Notes: generated by a model from the sequence alone, not told the origin. Positions 24,659 through 33,289 are shown, counted from the first letter of the stretch. The stretch: DNA of 64,000 bases from Pelosinus fermentans JBW45 (GCF_000271665.2 NZ_CP010978.1:2324501-2388500), one strand, 5' to 3'. Program-made: numbers and translations.

Positions 24659-26269
24659 GTGAAATCTAAGAAATTACAACTAGATTATACAGTAGACTCA
24701 AATGTATATCAACTAGTAATACCGATGGACATTGGCGAAATGATTCCGGCAGATGATTCGGTGCGGTTGCTCAACGCGGTGCTAGAAAGGATGAATTACA
24801 GCAAATTGTACGCTGCGTACTCCCGAATGGGGAGAATCGAGATGTCACCGAAATGTCTGTTCAAGATACTTGTATATGGATACATGAACGGCATCTATTC
24901 GAGCCGCAAGCTCGAGCAGGCATGCCGGCGGGACGTCAACTTCATGTATCTGCTAGGCCGGAGAAAAGCACCAGATCACGCGACGATCGCACGGTTTCGC
25001 AGCGAACGGCTGGCAGAGGTCGTGGACGATCTGTTTGCCCAGCTTGTGCAACTGTTGACCGATGCGGGAGAACTGTCGCTGTCAAGCGTTTTCATAGACG
25101 GAACCAAATTGGAGGCCAATGCGAACCGATACAGCTTTGTCTGGAAGAAATCGACGCAAAAAAATGAAGAGAAGATGCAGAAGAAGATGAAAGAAGAGTT
25201 GCCGGCGCTAGCAGCGGAGTTTGGGATTCGCTTTTATGTCGGCCAGGTGATAAAGCCCAAAGACCTAAAAAAGCTGCGCAAACGGCTAAAAGCACTGCAA
25301 GCTGAACGCCGTATTGTTTTTGTTCACGGCAAAGGACAGCGTAAGACTTCGCTGCAGCGGGCGCTTCAAACGGTAGACCAATACCTTGCTCGGCAGAAAA
25401 AGTATAATGACTATAATCATAGCTTTGGAGAACGCAACAGCTTTTCCAAGACGGACAGAGACGCCACCTTCATGCGGATGAAAGAAGATCATATGAAAAA
25501 TGGTCAGCTTAAACCGGGCTACAACGCGATACTGGCGGTGGACGCGGAATATATAGTATCCACAATGATCGGTCAGGACCGAAGCGACAGCCAAATGTTG
25601 ATCCCGATGTTGGAGACGCTCAAGGGACTGGGGTATACAAAACCCGTAGCGGATGCGGGCTTTGAGAGTGAGGAAAATTACACATGGTGCGAGCAAAACA
25701 ACCAAATCGCATTTATAAAGCCCGCGAATTATGAGAAGGCCAAGACGAAGAAATATAGGGCAGACATCGGCAAGCGAGAGAACATGCACTACAATGCAAA
25801 GACCGATAGCTACCTATGTCACATGGGGCGCCCGATCCAGGCAGCTTATGAAAAAAAGACCCGATCTAAGGCCGGATATCCCATCGTGACAACCGTATAC
25901 ACCTGTCCAGATTGTGCCGGCTGTCCGCATAAGGCCCAATGCATCAAGGGAGCGAGCAAGACTCCCCTCGAAGAACGAAGCAAGAACCTGTATGTATCCA
26001 AAACCTTTTTGCGTCAACGTGAAGAAATGCAGGCACGTATCAAGGGTGAGGAGGGTGTTATGCTTCGGATGAACCGCTCCATTCAGGTGGAGGGAGCTTT
26101 CGGGGTGCTCAAACAGGACATGGGATTTCGGCGATTTCTGATGAGGGGCCGCGTAAAGGTGCAAACCGAGTTTCTATTACTATGCATGGGGTATAACGTA
26201 AACAAGCTCCATAACAAAATCCAAAGCGACCGGTGTGGGACCTACTTGCATATTCCAAAAGCATCCTGA
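24659..26269 (+). CDS. IS1182-family transposase
   Basis: This DDE transposase moves the surrounding element. The 536 residues start with a DUF772-like domain (MYLLGRRKAPDHATIARFRS), followed by the catalytic core: FIDGTKLEANAN, ILAVDAEY and VADAGFESEENY supply acidic residues. A cysteine cluster CPDCAGCPHKAQC follows, and VEGAFGVLKQDMGFRRFLMRG near the C-terminus supplies the glutamate. No stop or frameshift is seen, so it may be active. The start is GTG with no clear ribosome binding site. Codon use is strongly GC-ending compared with the host genes. Long frames on the opposite strand are a by-product of that composition. Confidence 0.95.
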   Translation: MKSKKLQLDYTVDSNVYQLVIPMDIGEMIPADDSVRLLNAVLERMNYSKLYAAYSRMGRIEMSPKCLFKILVYGYMNGIYSSRKLEQACRRDVNFMYLLGRRKAPDHATIARFRSERLAEVVDDLFAQLVQLLTDAGELSLSSVFIDGTKLEANANRYSFVWKKSTQKNEEKMQKKMKEELPALAAEFGIRFYVGQVIKPKDLKKLRKRLKALQAERRIVFVHGKGQRKTSLQRALQTVDQYLARQKKYNDYNHSFGERNSFSKTDRDATFMRMKEDHMKNGQLKPGYNAILAVDAEYIVSTMIGQDRSDSQMLIPMLETLKGLGYTKPVADAGFESEENYTWCEQNNQIAFIKPANYEKAKTKKYRADIGKRENMHYNAKTDSYLCHMGRPIQAAYEKKTRSKAGYPIVTTVYTCPDCAGCPHKAQCIKGASKTPLEERSKNLYVSKTFLRQREEMQARIKGEEGVMLRMNRSIQVEGAFGVLKQDMGFRRFLMRGRVKVQTEFLLLCMGYNVNKLHNKIQSDRCGTYLHIPKAS

Positions 26270-26392
26270 CCAATTCATATCGAGTTTTTCTTAGGGGAAG
26301 AGGCTTCCTCTATTTTGTTGTGTCCATAAACTGGCTCTTGTCTCCTTTTTTTCATTCTTCCTACTGTTTTTCCTTCCTTTTTGCTCAAAAAA

Positions 26393-26437
26393 GGCGTGTC
26401 GCATTGCGTTTTTTCAAAAAACGTTTTGCGACACGCC
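26393..26437. other. Hairpin embedding the right end of the IS
   Basis: GGCGTGTCGCATTGCGTTTTTT (positions 26393-26414) is a near-perfect inverted copy of the segment ending at 26437, which includes most of the right terminal repeat. The IS right end can therefore fold on itself, which may terminate transposase mRNA or shape transposase binding. Confidence 0.65.
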
Positions 26438-26448
26438 CTTTCCTGTAA
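26428..26448. repeat. Right terminal inverted repeat of the IS
   Basis: It ends CCCTTTCCTGTAA and is the inverted partner of 24562-24582. Host sequence resumes at about 26449. Confidence 0.88.
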
Positions 26449-26503
26449 TCTATAAAGGTATCAATGGTAGTGTTCTGACATAGATTTAGATGAGGTGATA
26501 AAC

Positions 26504-26755
26504 ATGTCACGTGAGAGAAAGCCCTGTAAAGGCATATTTCGTGGTCTAATTATTGGTAGGACGAATCAGAATGGTGGACCATACTCTGCTATTGAAAATG
26601 GTGAATGCAGAGTTATTGAGTATGTAGAACAGAGTGATATACCTGAATTGGTAACTCTTGAAAGAGCAGTTGCCAATGCGTTTATTGAGACAGGTATCTG
26701 TCAGTACAATAGCAGAGAAAAAATAGAAAAATATATGGAAATTCACGATAAATAA
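26504..26755 (+). CDS. Hypothetical protein, 83 aa
   Basis: GAGGTGAT lies five bases before ATG 26504; a GTG three codons upstream overlaps that site and is unlikely. The product begins MSRERKPCKGIFRGLIIG, has two cysteines (in PCKG and ECRV), mixed charge, and no signal peptide or membrane span. It looks like a small soluble cytoplasmic protein. I recognise no family. It is the first of four small rightward genes between the IS and nrdR. Confidence 0.65.
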   Translation: MSRERKPCKGIFRGLIIGRTNQNGGPYSAIENGECRVIEYVEQSDIPELVTLERAVANAFIETGICQYNSREKIEKYMEIHDK

Positions 26756-26797
26756 TGAATAATGTAAAAGAATATTTTAAGGCTTAAAGGGGAATTA

Positions 26798-26826
26798 TTG
26801 ACAGGTGTATCCGAGCATGCTTTAAT
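26798..26826 (+). promoter_or_regulatory. Sigma-A promoter for the 76-aa gene
   Basis: TTGACA (26798-26803) and TTTAAT (26821-26826) are separated by 17 bases, with TGC just before the -10. This supports separate transcription of the small genes that follow. Confidence 0.6.
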
Positions 26827-26859
26827 AGGATTATAGAAGTATATTAGGTGGTGATTGGT

Positions 26860-27090
26860 ATGAAAAGGGATGAGCGAATTCCACCAATTGAAGCAGTTGA
26901 AAAAGCATTGCGAGTGAAGCCTATTGGACGTATACAACTATTTAAAAGACCTGAATATATGCCGAAAGAAAAGGCTAACAATCAATCTCTAAAGAAAAAA
27001 GAAGACAAAGAAGAAAAGAAAGACGGGATTGTCAATCGAGCGAGTCATGCTGCTGGACGAGTCGGCGTAACAGTAGATTATAAAGTTTAA
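26860..27090 (+). CDS. Hypothetical basic protein, 76 aa
   Basis: AGGTGGTGATTGGT precedes ATG 26860. The product starts MKRDERIPPIEAVEKALRVK and has a very lysine/glutamate-rich middle (KKKEDKEEKKDG) that is probably disordered. It ends in a glycine/valine-rich segment with VGVTVDYKV. No cysteine, signal or membrane span is visible. Function unknown. A dedicated promoter lies 34 bases upstream. Confidence 0.6.
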   Translation: MKRDERIPPIEAVEKALRVKPIGRIQLFKRPEYMPKEKANNQSLKKKEDKEEKKDGIVNRASHAAGRVGVTVDYKV

Positions 27091-27148
27091 ATGAATCGTA
27101 TTGCTTTTACGAGTATGGTTTGACTGCCTCAGAGGTGATAGAAATAAT

Positions 27149-27325
27149 ATGCAAAAACCCATATGTAGCAAGTGTGTGCATCTTTATACAACTTGGGATC
27201 GAAAATTTCCCTATGGATGTAGGGCTATGGGGATTAAAAGTGCATCATCGCCTTCCGAGGTGGTTAGAGGGGCCTCCGGGCAGAATTGTTTAGCATATAC
27301 TGCAAAGCAGAGCAAGGAAAAGTAG
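27149..27325 (+). CDS. Small cysteine-containing protein, 58 aa
   Basis: AGAGGTGATAGAAATA precedes ATG 27149. The product has CSKC at residues 6-9, HLYTTWDRKFPYGCRAMG in the middle and a fourth cysteine in QNCLAY. It is similar in plan to short CxxC proteins of deltaproteobacteria and Firmicutes that are sometimes mislabelled uracil-DNA glycosylase. It is far too short for that enzyme. Four cysteines could bind one zinc or iron. Role unknown. Confidence 0.65.
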   Translation: MQKPICSKCVHLYTTWDRKFPYGCRAMGIKSASSPSEVVRGASGQNCLAYTAKQSKEK

Positions 27326-27428
27326 AATAGGGAATAGCAAGCTTAGGTGTTCATCAAATAAACTTTATTAAAATGGGATATCATAAATCTTCTTGTCCCT
27401 CATAGAATGTATTGGGGGTGTGGATGAT

Positions 27429-27704
27429 ATGAAAGGCATTACCAATTGCGTATCAGATCTTAAACTTAAAGAAGTAATCAATATTGTTGATGGTAAAAGG
27501 TTAGGGGCGATTACAGATATTGAAATTGATGTGGAAAGTGGAAGATTAACAGCTATCGTAGTTCCGGGAAATGGCAGGTTTTTAGGCTTATTTGGCCGTA
27601 GCGAGGATGTTGTAATTCCTTGGGATAAAATTAATAAAATAGGGTTTGATGTTATTTTAGTAGAGGCTACTGCTTTTGCCGAAATCAAACACCTGGATAA
27701 ATAA
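27429..27704 (+). CDS. PRC-barrel protein of the YlmC/YmxH family
   Basis: The 91-residue product is a single PRC-barrel domain: VSDLKLKEVINIVDGKRLG, then ITDIEIDVESGRL and a final strand after VVIPWDKINKIG. YlmC/YmxH proteins are widespread in spore-forming Firmicutes and often lie close to sigG or other sporulation genes. Their function is not known. ATG 27429 follows GGGGGTG by about eight bases; longer in-frame starts lack a ribosome site. A terminator-like hairpin follows. Confidence 0.8.
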   Translation: MKGITNCVSDLKLKEVINIVDGKRLGAITDIEIDVESGRLTAIVVPGNGRFLGLFGRSEDVVIPWDKINKIGFDVILVEATAFAEIKHLDK

Positions 27705-27743
27705 GGATTAGTAAATATGTTACGTACATATGATATAATGATA

Positions 27744-27785
27744 ACGATTGCAGCTTTTTATGAAGTTGGCAGTCGTTTTCTTTTG
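27744..27785 (+). terminator. Terminator after the ylmC-like gene
   Basis: AACGATTGC (27744-27752) pairs with GCAGTCGTT (27770-27778) with one G-U pair, followed by TTCTTTT. Confidence 0.6.
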
Positions 27786-27831
27786 ATTGTTATATTAAAA
27801 TTAATTTTTATTTAAAAGCCAAGCAGGAGAA

Positions 27832-27878
27832 GCACAATATATGGCGTAAAGTAAATAATAGAGCACAATATCTAGTAA
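27832..27878 (+). promoter_or_regulatory. Tandem NrdR boxes upstream of nrdR-nrdD
   Basis: GCACAATATATGGCGT (27832-27847) and GCACAATATCTAGTAA (27863-27878) each match the core of the NrdR box (acaCwAtATaTwGtgt) closely. They are separated by 15 bases, giving a 31-base repeat distance, the classic three-turn spacing for NrdR operators. NrdR encoded just downstream would repress this transcript when dATP is high. Confidence 0.8.
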
Positions 27879-27998
27879 GAGAATGTAGCAGTAAAATTTT
27901 GTAGTGAGCTGATGGGTGTTAGCTCGTTTAAAATATCGTTGAGAATACGTCAAGAAAGGCTACTACTTCATGAAGTTTGTTGAAAAGGGGGAATTCCT

Positions 27999-28457
27999 AT
28001 GCGTTGTCCATTTTGTGGCTGTGTAGAAAGTCGAGTGATTGATTCACGAGCAGCGGAAGAGGGGAGTACGATTCGGCGTAGGCGTGAGTGTTTGGAATGT
28101 ATGCGCCGCTTTACTACATATGAAATGATCGAACAATCCCCCTTAATGGTAATAAAAAAAGATGGTCGTCGTGTAATCTTTGAACAGAGTAAATTATTAA
28201 ATGGGATTGTAAGGGCTTGTGAGAAACGATATATACCGATTAATGAAATAGAAGCCTTAGGAGAGCGAGTAGAGCGAGATATTCGCAATACGATGGAACG
28301 AGAAATCTCTACGCAGCAAATTGGCGAGATTGTAATGAAACATTTAAAGGATCTTGATCAAGTAGCATATGTTCGATTTGCTTCAGTGTATCGGCAATTT
28401 GCAGATATTAATAATTTTATGGAAGAATTGCAAGCATTGATGAAAAATAAACAATAA
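27999..28457 (+). CDS. nrdR: Transcriptional repressor NrdR
   Basis: NrdR senses ATP/dATP through an ATP-cone and represses ribonucleotide reductase genes. The 152 residues start with the zinc ribbon (CPFC at residues 3-6 and CLEC near 31-34), with the DNA-binding RRRR stretch between. The ATP-cone follows from about residue 49 ([16 protein letters not shown]). AAAGGGGG precedes the ATG. Tandem NrdR boxes upstream imply autoregulation. The next gene, nrdD, is 40 bases downstream and is the obvious target. Confidence 0.97.
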   Translation: MRCPFCGCVESRVIDSRAAEEGSTIRRRRECLECMRRFTTYEMIEQSPLMVIKKDGRRVIFEQSKLLNGIVRACEKRYIPINEIEALGERVERDIRNTMEREISTQQIGEIVMKHLKDLDQVAYVRFASVYRQFADINNFMEELQALMKNKQ

Positions 28458-28497
28458 TTACAGTATAACCTATATAAAGTGAGGAATTGGTATCATT

Positions 28498-30504
28498 ATG
28501 AAAATTAAAAAGCGAGATGGACGCGAGGTCTCCTTTGATGAAAATAAAATTACAGAAGCTATCTTTAAAGCTGCTAAAGCTGTAGGTGGAGCGGATAAAC
28601 AATTAGCAATGGAATTAACATTAGATGTCCTGCGCTTTTTAAAACAAGAATATAATGGGGGGACATTTGGTGTTGAAGAGGTCCAGGATGCTGTAGAAAA
28701 AATTTTAATTGAAAAAGGACATGCAAAAACGGCGAAAGCCTATATTTTATATAGAGATAAACGAACTCGTATGCGCGATGGTCAATCCTATTTGATGGAC
28801 GCTGTTGCAGAAATCTTAGTAGAAACCAATCGAGAAAATGCTAATATTTCTAATTCTCCTTCAGCCAAAATGCTGCAGATTGCCAGCGCTGCCAGCAAAT
28901 CTTATTATTTGAATCGCTTACTTCCTGAACACATGGCTAATGCTCATATAAAAGGAGACATTCATATTCATGATTTAGACTTTTATGGAACAACATTAAC
29001 TTGTGTGCAAATTCCTCTTGGTAAATTATTGAAAGATGGTTTTAATAATGGGCATGGCTATATTCGGCCACCGAAGCGCCCAGCATCTGCAGCGGCTTTA
29101 GCTGCTATTATTTTGCAAAGTTCGCAAAATGATATGCATGGTGGTCAGTCTTTTGCTTTCTTTGATTCGGATATGGCCCCTTTTATGGAAGGGGTCAAAG
29201 AAGAAGAGGTTTATCAGGCGATGGAAGCATTTATTTATAATCTCAATTCTATGCATAGCAGGGCAGGAGCACAAGTTCCATTTTCTAGTCTGAATATCGG
29301 TACAGATACTACACCAGCGGGACGTAGAGTAACGAAAAATCTTTTATTGGCATATGAGAAAGGGTTAGGCCATGGAGAGAACCCTATTTTCCCAAATATT
29401 ATTTTTCGTGTAAAAGAAGGTATTAACTTTAATAAGAAAGACCCTAATTATGATTTATTTAAGCTTGCGATCCGTGTAGCTTCTCAGCGCTTGAATCCTA
29501 CTTTTAGTTTCATGGATGCTTCATTTAACAAACCTTATGGTGATCAGATTGGCTATATGGGATGCCGTACTAGAGTTATGTCTAATAAATGCGGACCGGA
29601 AGTAACGGATGGGCGGGGAAATCTTAGTTTCACCACAGTCAATTTACCTAGGCTTGCGATCCAGGCAGAACGAAATTTAATGAAGTTTTATCAGAGCTTA
29701 TCCGATCTCATTGATTTAACTTGTGAACAGTTGTTTCATCGTTATCAGGTGCAAGGGAAATTAAGAGTAAAAGATATGCCATTTTTAATGGGGCAAGGCT
29801 TATATTTGGATTCAGACAAATTAGCTGCAAATGACACGATTGCAGATGTGATCAAACATGGTACGTTATCAGTAGGTTTTATTGGCTTAGCTGAAGCTTT
29901 GATTGCCTTAACGGGTTATCATCATGGTGAAGGCGAGGAATCCCAAATATTGGGTGAAGAAATTGTGGCATTTATGCGCAACAAAGTTGATAAGGCTACG
30001 GATAAATACATGTTGAATTATACGTTGCTGGCAACACCGGCAGAGGGTTTAGCAGGACGTTTTGTCAAAATGGATTGCCGTGAGTATGGCTTAATTCCTG
30101 GTGTAACAGATAAAGAATATTACACTAACTCCTTTCATATTCCTGTCAATTATTCCATTAGTGTATATGATAAAATAAAAATAGAAGCGATTTATCATAA
30201 ATATACAAATGCAGGTCATATTAGTTATGTGGAGTTTACAGCACCTCCTGTGAATAACCTCAAGGCAGTTGAAGATGTGATTCGTTACATGCAGCAATGT
30301 GATATGGGATATGCAGGCATTAATTTTCCTGTAGATTTTTGTGAAGGTTGTGGTTATCTCGGTGTAATTGGTGGGGATACATGCCCTGTATGTTCTATGT
30401 CTGACATCAAAAGAGTACGGCGCATCACTGGTTACCTGAGTACTATTGAGCGCTTTAATGATGCGAAGCATGAAGAATTGGAGCAGCGTGTAGCACATCT
30501 GTAA
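28498..30504 (+). CDS. nrdD: Anaerobic (class III) ribonucleoside-triphosphate reductase
   Basis: NrdD reduces ribonucleoside triphosphates to deoxy forms under anaerobic conditions with a glycyl radical. The 668 residues start with an ATP-cone (KIKKRDGREVSFDENKI), the allosteric site. The catalytic domain includes DIHIHDLDFY and HGGQSFAFFD. Near the C-terminus are the zinc site CEGCGYLG plus CPVC, and the radical glycine in RRITGYLS (Gly645). The activating enzyme NrdG is not in the window. Under NrdR control with the gene before it. Strong sign of an anaerobe. Confidence 0.96.
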   Translation: MKIKKRDGREVSFDENKITEAIFKAAKAVGGADKQLAMELTLDVLRFLKQEYNGGTFGVEEVQDAVEKILIEKGHAKTAKAYILYRDKRTRMRDGQSYLMDAVAEILVETNRENANISNSPSAKMLQIASAASKSYYLNRLLPEHMANAHIKGDIHIHDLDFYGTTLTCVQIPLGKLLKDGFNNGHGYIRPPKRPASAAALAAIILQSSQNDMHGGQSFAFFDSDMAPFMEGVKEEEVYQAMEAFIYNLNSMHSRAGAQVPFSSLNIGTDTTPAGRRVTKNLLLAYEKGLGHGENPIFPNIIFRVKEGINFNKKDPNYDLFKLAIRVASQRLNPTFSFMDASFNKPYGDQIGYMGCRTRVMSNKCGPEVTDGRGNLSFTTVNLPRLAIQAERNLMKFYQSLSDLIDLTCEQLFHRYQVQGKLRVKDMPFLMGQGLYLDSDKLAANDTIADVIKHGTLSVGFIGLAEALIALTGYHHGEGEESQILGEEIVAFMRNKVDKATDKYMLNYTLLATPAEGLAGRFVKMDCREYGLIPGVTDKEYYTNSFHIPVNYSISVYDKIKIEAIYHKYTNAGHISYVEFTAPPVNNLKAVEDVIRYMQQCDMGYAGINFPVDFCEGCGYLGVIGGDTCPVCSMSDIKRVRRITGYLSTIERFNDAKHEELEQRVAHL

Positions 30505-30552
30505 TGAAACGGTTAAAAGGAATGTATCGTATTTAAGATGGAGTGATAAGTT

Positions 30553-32292
30553 TTGACTTGGCAATTAAAAGAAAAGTTACAGAAAACTTTGGCAGAAGAA
30601 CAAGGAGCGATGGTTTTTCCTCCTGGATCACGTCAAAGCTTTGCATTAGTGTATCCAAATACATATCATGTAGGAATGTCCAATTTAGGATTTCAAATTA
30701 TTTATCAACAAGTCAATTCTAGGGGAGATACAGCCTGCGAAAGGTTATTTTTACCTGACAGAAAAACAGAGCCTGAATATATTCGTACAAATACACCGTT
30801 AATGACCATTGAAACGCAACGCCCATTATATGGATTTTCTTTAATTGGCTTTGCTCTAACATTTGAAATGGATTATTTTAATGTAGTGAATATTTTACAG
30901 CTTGGAAAGGTTCCTGTATTAGCTGCTGATCGGGGAGAAAAAGATCCTTTGGTTATTGCAGGCGGTCCGTGTGCGACCTTTAATCCGGAACCTTTAGCTG
31001 ATTTATTTGATGTGTTTATCATTGGTGAAGGCGAAGAAATCATACACGAAATATTAGATGTCTATTATCAGGCACGTGATAATAATATCTCTAGGCAGGA
31101 AATCTTATTTGAAATAGCACAAATTCCTGGTGCATATGTGCCTTGTTTTTATCAAGTGGAATATAAAGAAGATGGTACGATTAAAAAAGTATCATGTCCT
31201 GAGGGAGTGCCCCAGCATGTACAGCGGCGCTGGATTCAAGAGTTGGATCAGTATGAGGCCCAGACGGTGATTGTAACTCCAAATACTGAGTTTAAAGATA
31301 TGTTTTTAATTGAAGTGGCTCGTGGCTGTGGTCGCCATTGTCGATTTTGTATGGCAGGGTATTGCTATCGAAATCCTCGAGTAAGATCGCTAAAGACATT
31401 AGAAGCGGCTGTTGTAAAGGCAAAAGAATATCGCAGTAAGGTTGGATTAATGGGGGCTGCGATTTCTGATTATCCTGAGATTGATTCGTTATGTAATATT
31501 ATTTTAGAGCAAGGAATGCATATGTCTGTCGCCTCTTTAAGAGCCGATACTCTTACCTTGGATTTAGTAAATGCATTGGCTGTTAGTAAGCATCGAACGA
31601 TTACTTTAGCTCCGGAAGCCGCGAGTATCCGTTTGCGCAAAGTGATTAATAAAACCATTACAGATGAGCATCTATTTAATTCTATAAAAATGGCGGTTAA
31701 CGCAGGGATACCCCATATTCGACTCTATATTATGATTGGCTTACCTTCTGAGGAAGAAGAAGACATTGAAGAAATCGTTACCATGGCAATAACTATTAAA
31801 GAGTATATGGAATCTTTGGGCAGTAGAGGACGGTTAACCTTAAGTGTTAATCCCTTTATTCCTAAACCTTTTACACCTTTTCAGTGGATGCCCATGACTC
31901 AGGTTTCAGTAGTAGAAAAAAGATTAAAGTATATTAACTCTAGTTTGCGACAACGAAGAGGAATAGAAGTATTGGTTGAATCGCCAAAAGAAGCTTATAT
32001 TCAAGGGGTTTTAGCTAGAGGAGATCGGCGGTTGTCTGCTGTATTGCTAGACGCTCACGAGAAGGGCGGCAGTAAAGGCTTCAAGCAGGCGATGAAAAAG
32101 AACATGCTTCGTGAGGAAGATTACTTATATCGTCAGCGGGAGCCAGAAAGTGAAATTTTGCCTTGGAAGGTGCTGGATATGGGGCTAGATTCATTGTACT
32201 TAGAACGAGAATTAGAAGAGGCTAAAAAAGAAGAATTTACTGCTCCATGTGCGCAAGGCTGTACTCGGTGTGGAATATGTAAAAAAGGCTGA
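30553..32292 (+). CDS. B12-binding-type radical SAM protein (TIGR03960-like)
   Basis: The protein binds a 4Fe-4S cluster that cleaves S-adenosylmethionine. The cysteines are CGRHCRFC at about residues 259-266. The preceding 200 residues, from SFALVYPNTYHVGMSNLG, resemble the cobalamin-binding-like domain of the TIGR03960 family. The last residues hold a second cluster of cysteines, CAQGCTRCGICKKG. Many Firmicutes place this family next to a DUF2344 protein and RNase G, neither of which is here. The substrate is unknown. The start is TTG 30553, with GGAGTGAT upstream. Confidence 0.87.
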   Translation: MTWQLKEKLQKTLAEEQGAMVFPPGSRQSFALVYPNTYHVGMSNLGFQIIYQQVNSRGDTACERLFLPDRKTEPEYIRTNTPLMTIETQRPLYGFSLIGFALTFEMDYFNVVNILQLGKVPVLAADRGEKDPLVIAGGPCATFNPEPLADLFDVFIIGEGEEIIHEILDVYYQARDNNISRQEILFEIAQIPGAYVPCFYQVEYKEDGTIKKVSCPEGVPQHVQRRWIQELDQYEAQTVIVTPNTEFKDMFLIEVARGCGRHCRFCMAGYCYRNPRVRSLKTLEAAVVKAKEYRSKVGLMGAAISDYPEIDSLCNIILEQGMHMSVASLRADTLTLDLVNALAVSKHRTITLAPEAASIRLRKVINKTITDEHLFNSIKMAVNAGIPHIRLYIMIGLPSEEEEDIEEIVTMAITIKEYMESLGSRGRLTLSVNPFIPKPFTPFQWMPMTQVSVVEKRLKYINSSLRQRRGIEVLVESPKEAYIQGVLARGDRRLSAVLLDAHEKGGSKGFKQAMKKNMLREEDYLYRQREPESEILPWKVLDMGLDSLYLERELEEAKKEEFTAPCAQGCTRCGICKKG

Positions 32293-32307
32293 TGGGAGTG
32301 TGTAGTG

Positions 32308-33126
32308 ATGGAGCGATTTATTTTAAACTATGGAACTAGCGGGCAATGGTATGGAACGTTTACCCATTTCAGTGCATTAGCTATTAAACATGGTATATCT
32401 AGTCGATTTGGCGGGGTAAGTAAGCCTCCATTTCATTCCTTGAATGTAGCGCTGCATACAGGTGATTGTGATGAGAGTGTTATTATAAATCGGCAGCTAT
32501 TTTGTCAAGGGATTGGGATTCATTCAGAACATATTGTGACCGCTCAACAGCTTCATACGGATCATATTGCAGTGGTAACCAAGGAAGCGAAAGGAAGAGG
32601 AGCAGGCAGCTACGAGGATGCAATCCCAAATACAGATGCTCTAATTACCAATGTTCCGGGCATTCCTTTAATGTTATTTTTTGCTGACTGTGTCCCAGTG
32701 TTAATTGTAGATCCGGTACAGCGAGCCATTGGTGCAGTTCATGCAGGCTGGAGAGGAACGGTGGAAAAGATTGCGCAAAAAACAATCCTTTCCATGCAAT
32801 CTAATTTTGGTACGAAACCTGAGGATTGCCTAGTTGGAATAGCTCCTTCTATTGGTCCTTGCTGCTATGTTGTTGATGAAATCGTAATCAATAAACTAAA
32901 AAAACAATTCAATAATTGGGAAGAACTAATAAAAGAAGCCAATGAAAAGGGCAAATGGTATTTTGATTTGTGGAAAGCCAATGTTCGCCAATTAGAAGAA
33001 ATCGGTGTAAAAGGAAGTAACGTGGTAACCAGTGAAGTGTGTACTGCTTGTAATCATGAATTATTTTTTTCTTATCGAAAAGAAAATGGGGCTACTGGGA
33101 GAATCGGAGCTGTTATTGTCTTGTAA
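32308..33126 (+). CDS. pgeF: Laccase-domain protein, peptidoglycan editing factor (YlmD/PgeF)
   Basis: This family was first described as polyphenol oxidase-like, then as purine nucleoside phosphorylases. In E. coli PgeF removes wrongly built peptidoglycan precursors. The 272 residues show the metal-binding His and Cys residues: VTAQQLHTDH, FFADCVPVLIVDP, GAVHAGWRGT and GPCCYVVDE. In B. subtilis ylmD heads the ylmDEFGH cluster, and here yggS/ylmE follows after a 300-base gap. ATG 32308 is nine bases after GGGAG; GTG one codon earlier is also possible. Confidence 0.9.
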   Translation: MERFILNYGTSGQWYGTFTHFSALAIKHGISSRFGGVSKPPFHSLNVALHTGDCDESVIINRQLFCQGIGIHSEHIVTAQQLHTDHIAVVTKEAKGRGAGSYEDAIPNTDALITNVPGIPLMLFFADCVPVLIVDPVQRAIGAVHAGWRGTVEKIAQKTILSMQSNFGTKPEDCLVGIAPSIGPCCYVVDEIVINKLKKQFNNWEELIKEANEKGKWYFDLWKANVRQLEEIGVKGSNVVTSEVCTACNHELFFSYRKENGATGRIGAVIVL

Positions 33127-33150
33127 GCGAATGCTTACAAGATTTTTTTT
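33120..33150 (+). terminator. Terminator overlapping the pgeF stop
   Basis: CTTGTAAGC pairs with GCTTACAAG around GAAT, followed by an eight-T run. The pgeF stop codon lies inside the left arm. Confidence 0.92.
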
Positions 33151-33192
33151 AGAATTTATAAGTTTTGCAAGTGAAAGCATATAAGAAATTAT

Positions 33193-33289
33193 GAACCACA
33201 AAGGCACAATGCCGCAGCTGCGGCATACAAAGGAGAGCACAAAAAATACTAAATACCCACCCTTTATGTCCTTTGCGTCTTTGTGGTTC
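33193..33289. repeat. Inverted-repeat element with AACCACAAAG ends and inner palindrome
   Basis: GAACCACAAAG (33193-33203) and CTTTGTGGTTC (33279-33289) are exact inverted ends. A perfect 18-base palindrome around GCCGCAGCTGCGGC lies at 33209-33226, and an AAAGACGCAAAGGACATAAAG-like run is read on the complementary strand. It resembles short intergenic repeats dispersed in many bacterial genomes. With the terminator at 33120 it fills much of the 301-base gap before yggS. Confidence 0.7.

Larger units (their letters stand above)
24562..26448 (+). mobile_element. IS1182-family insertion sequence, complete
   Basis: A single intact transposase gene is bounded by near-perfect 21-bp terminal inverted repeats at 24562-24582 and 26428-26448, which differ only by a GC/CG swap. 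Total length is 1887 bp, normal for the family. The coding region is visibly richer in GC than the AT-rich neighbours, which points to recent arrival from another genome. No target duplication is clear at the flanks. The element sits ten bases after the porin stop. Confidence 0.92.

Noticed and set aside
24853-26164. Long open frames on both strands inside the IS transposase, up to 167 codons
   Set aside because: They are shadows of the GC-rich transposase frame, with no ribosome sites or family features.
24545-26460. A target-site duplication around the IS
   Set aside because: The bases just outside the two terminal repeats do not match.
27149-27325. Uracil-DNA glycosylase
   Set aside because: Relatives are sometimes given this name, but 58 residues cannot form the enzyme and no glycosylase motif is present.
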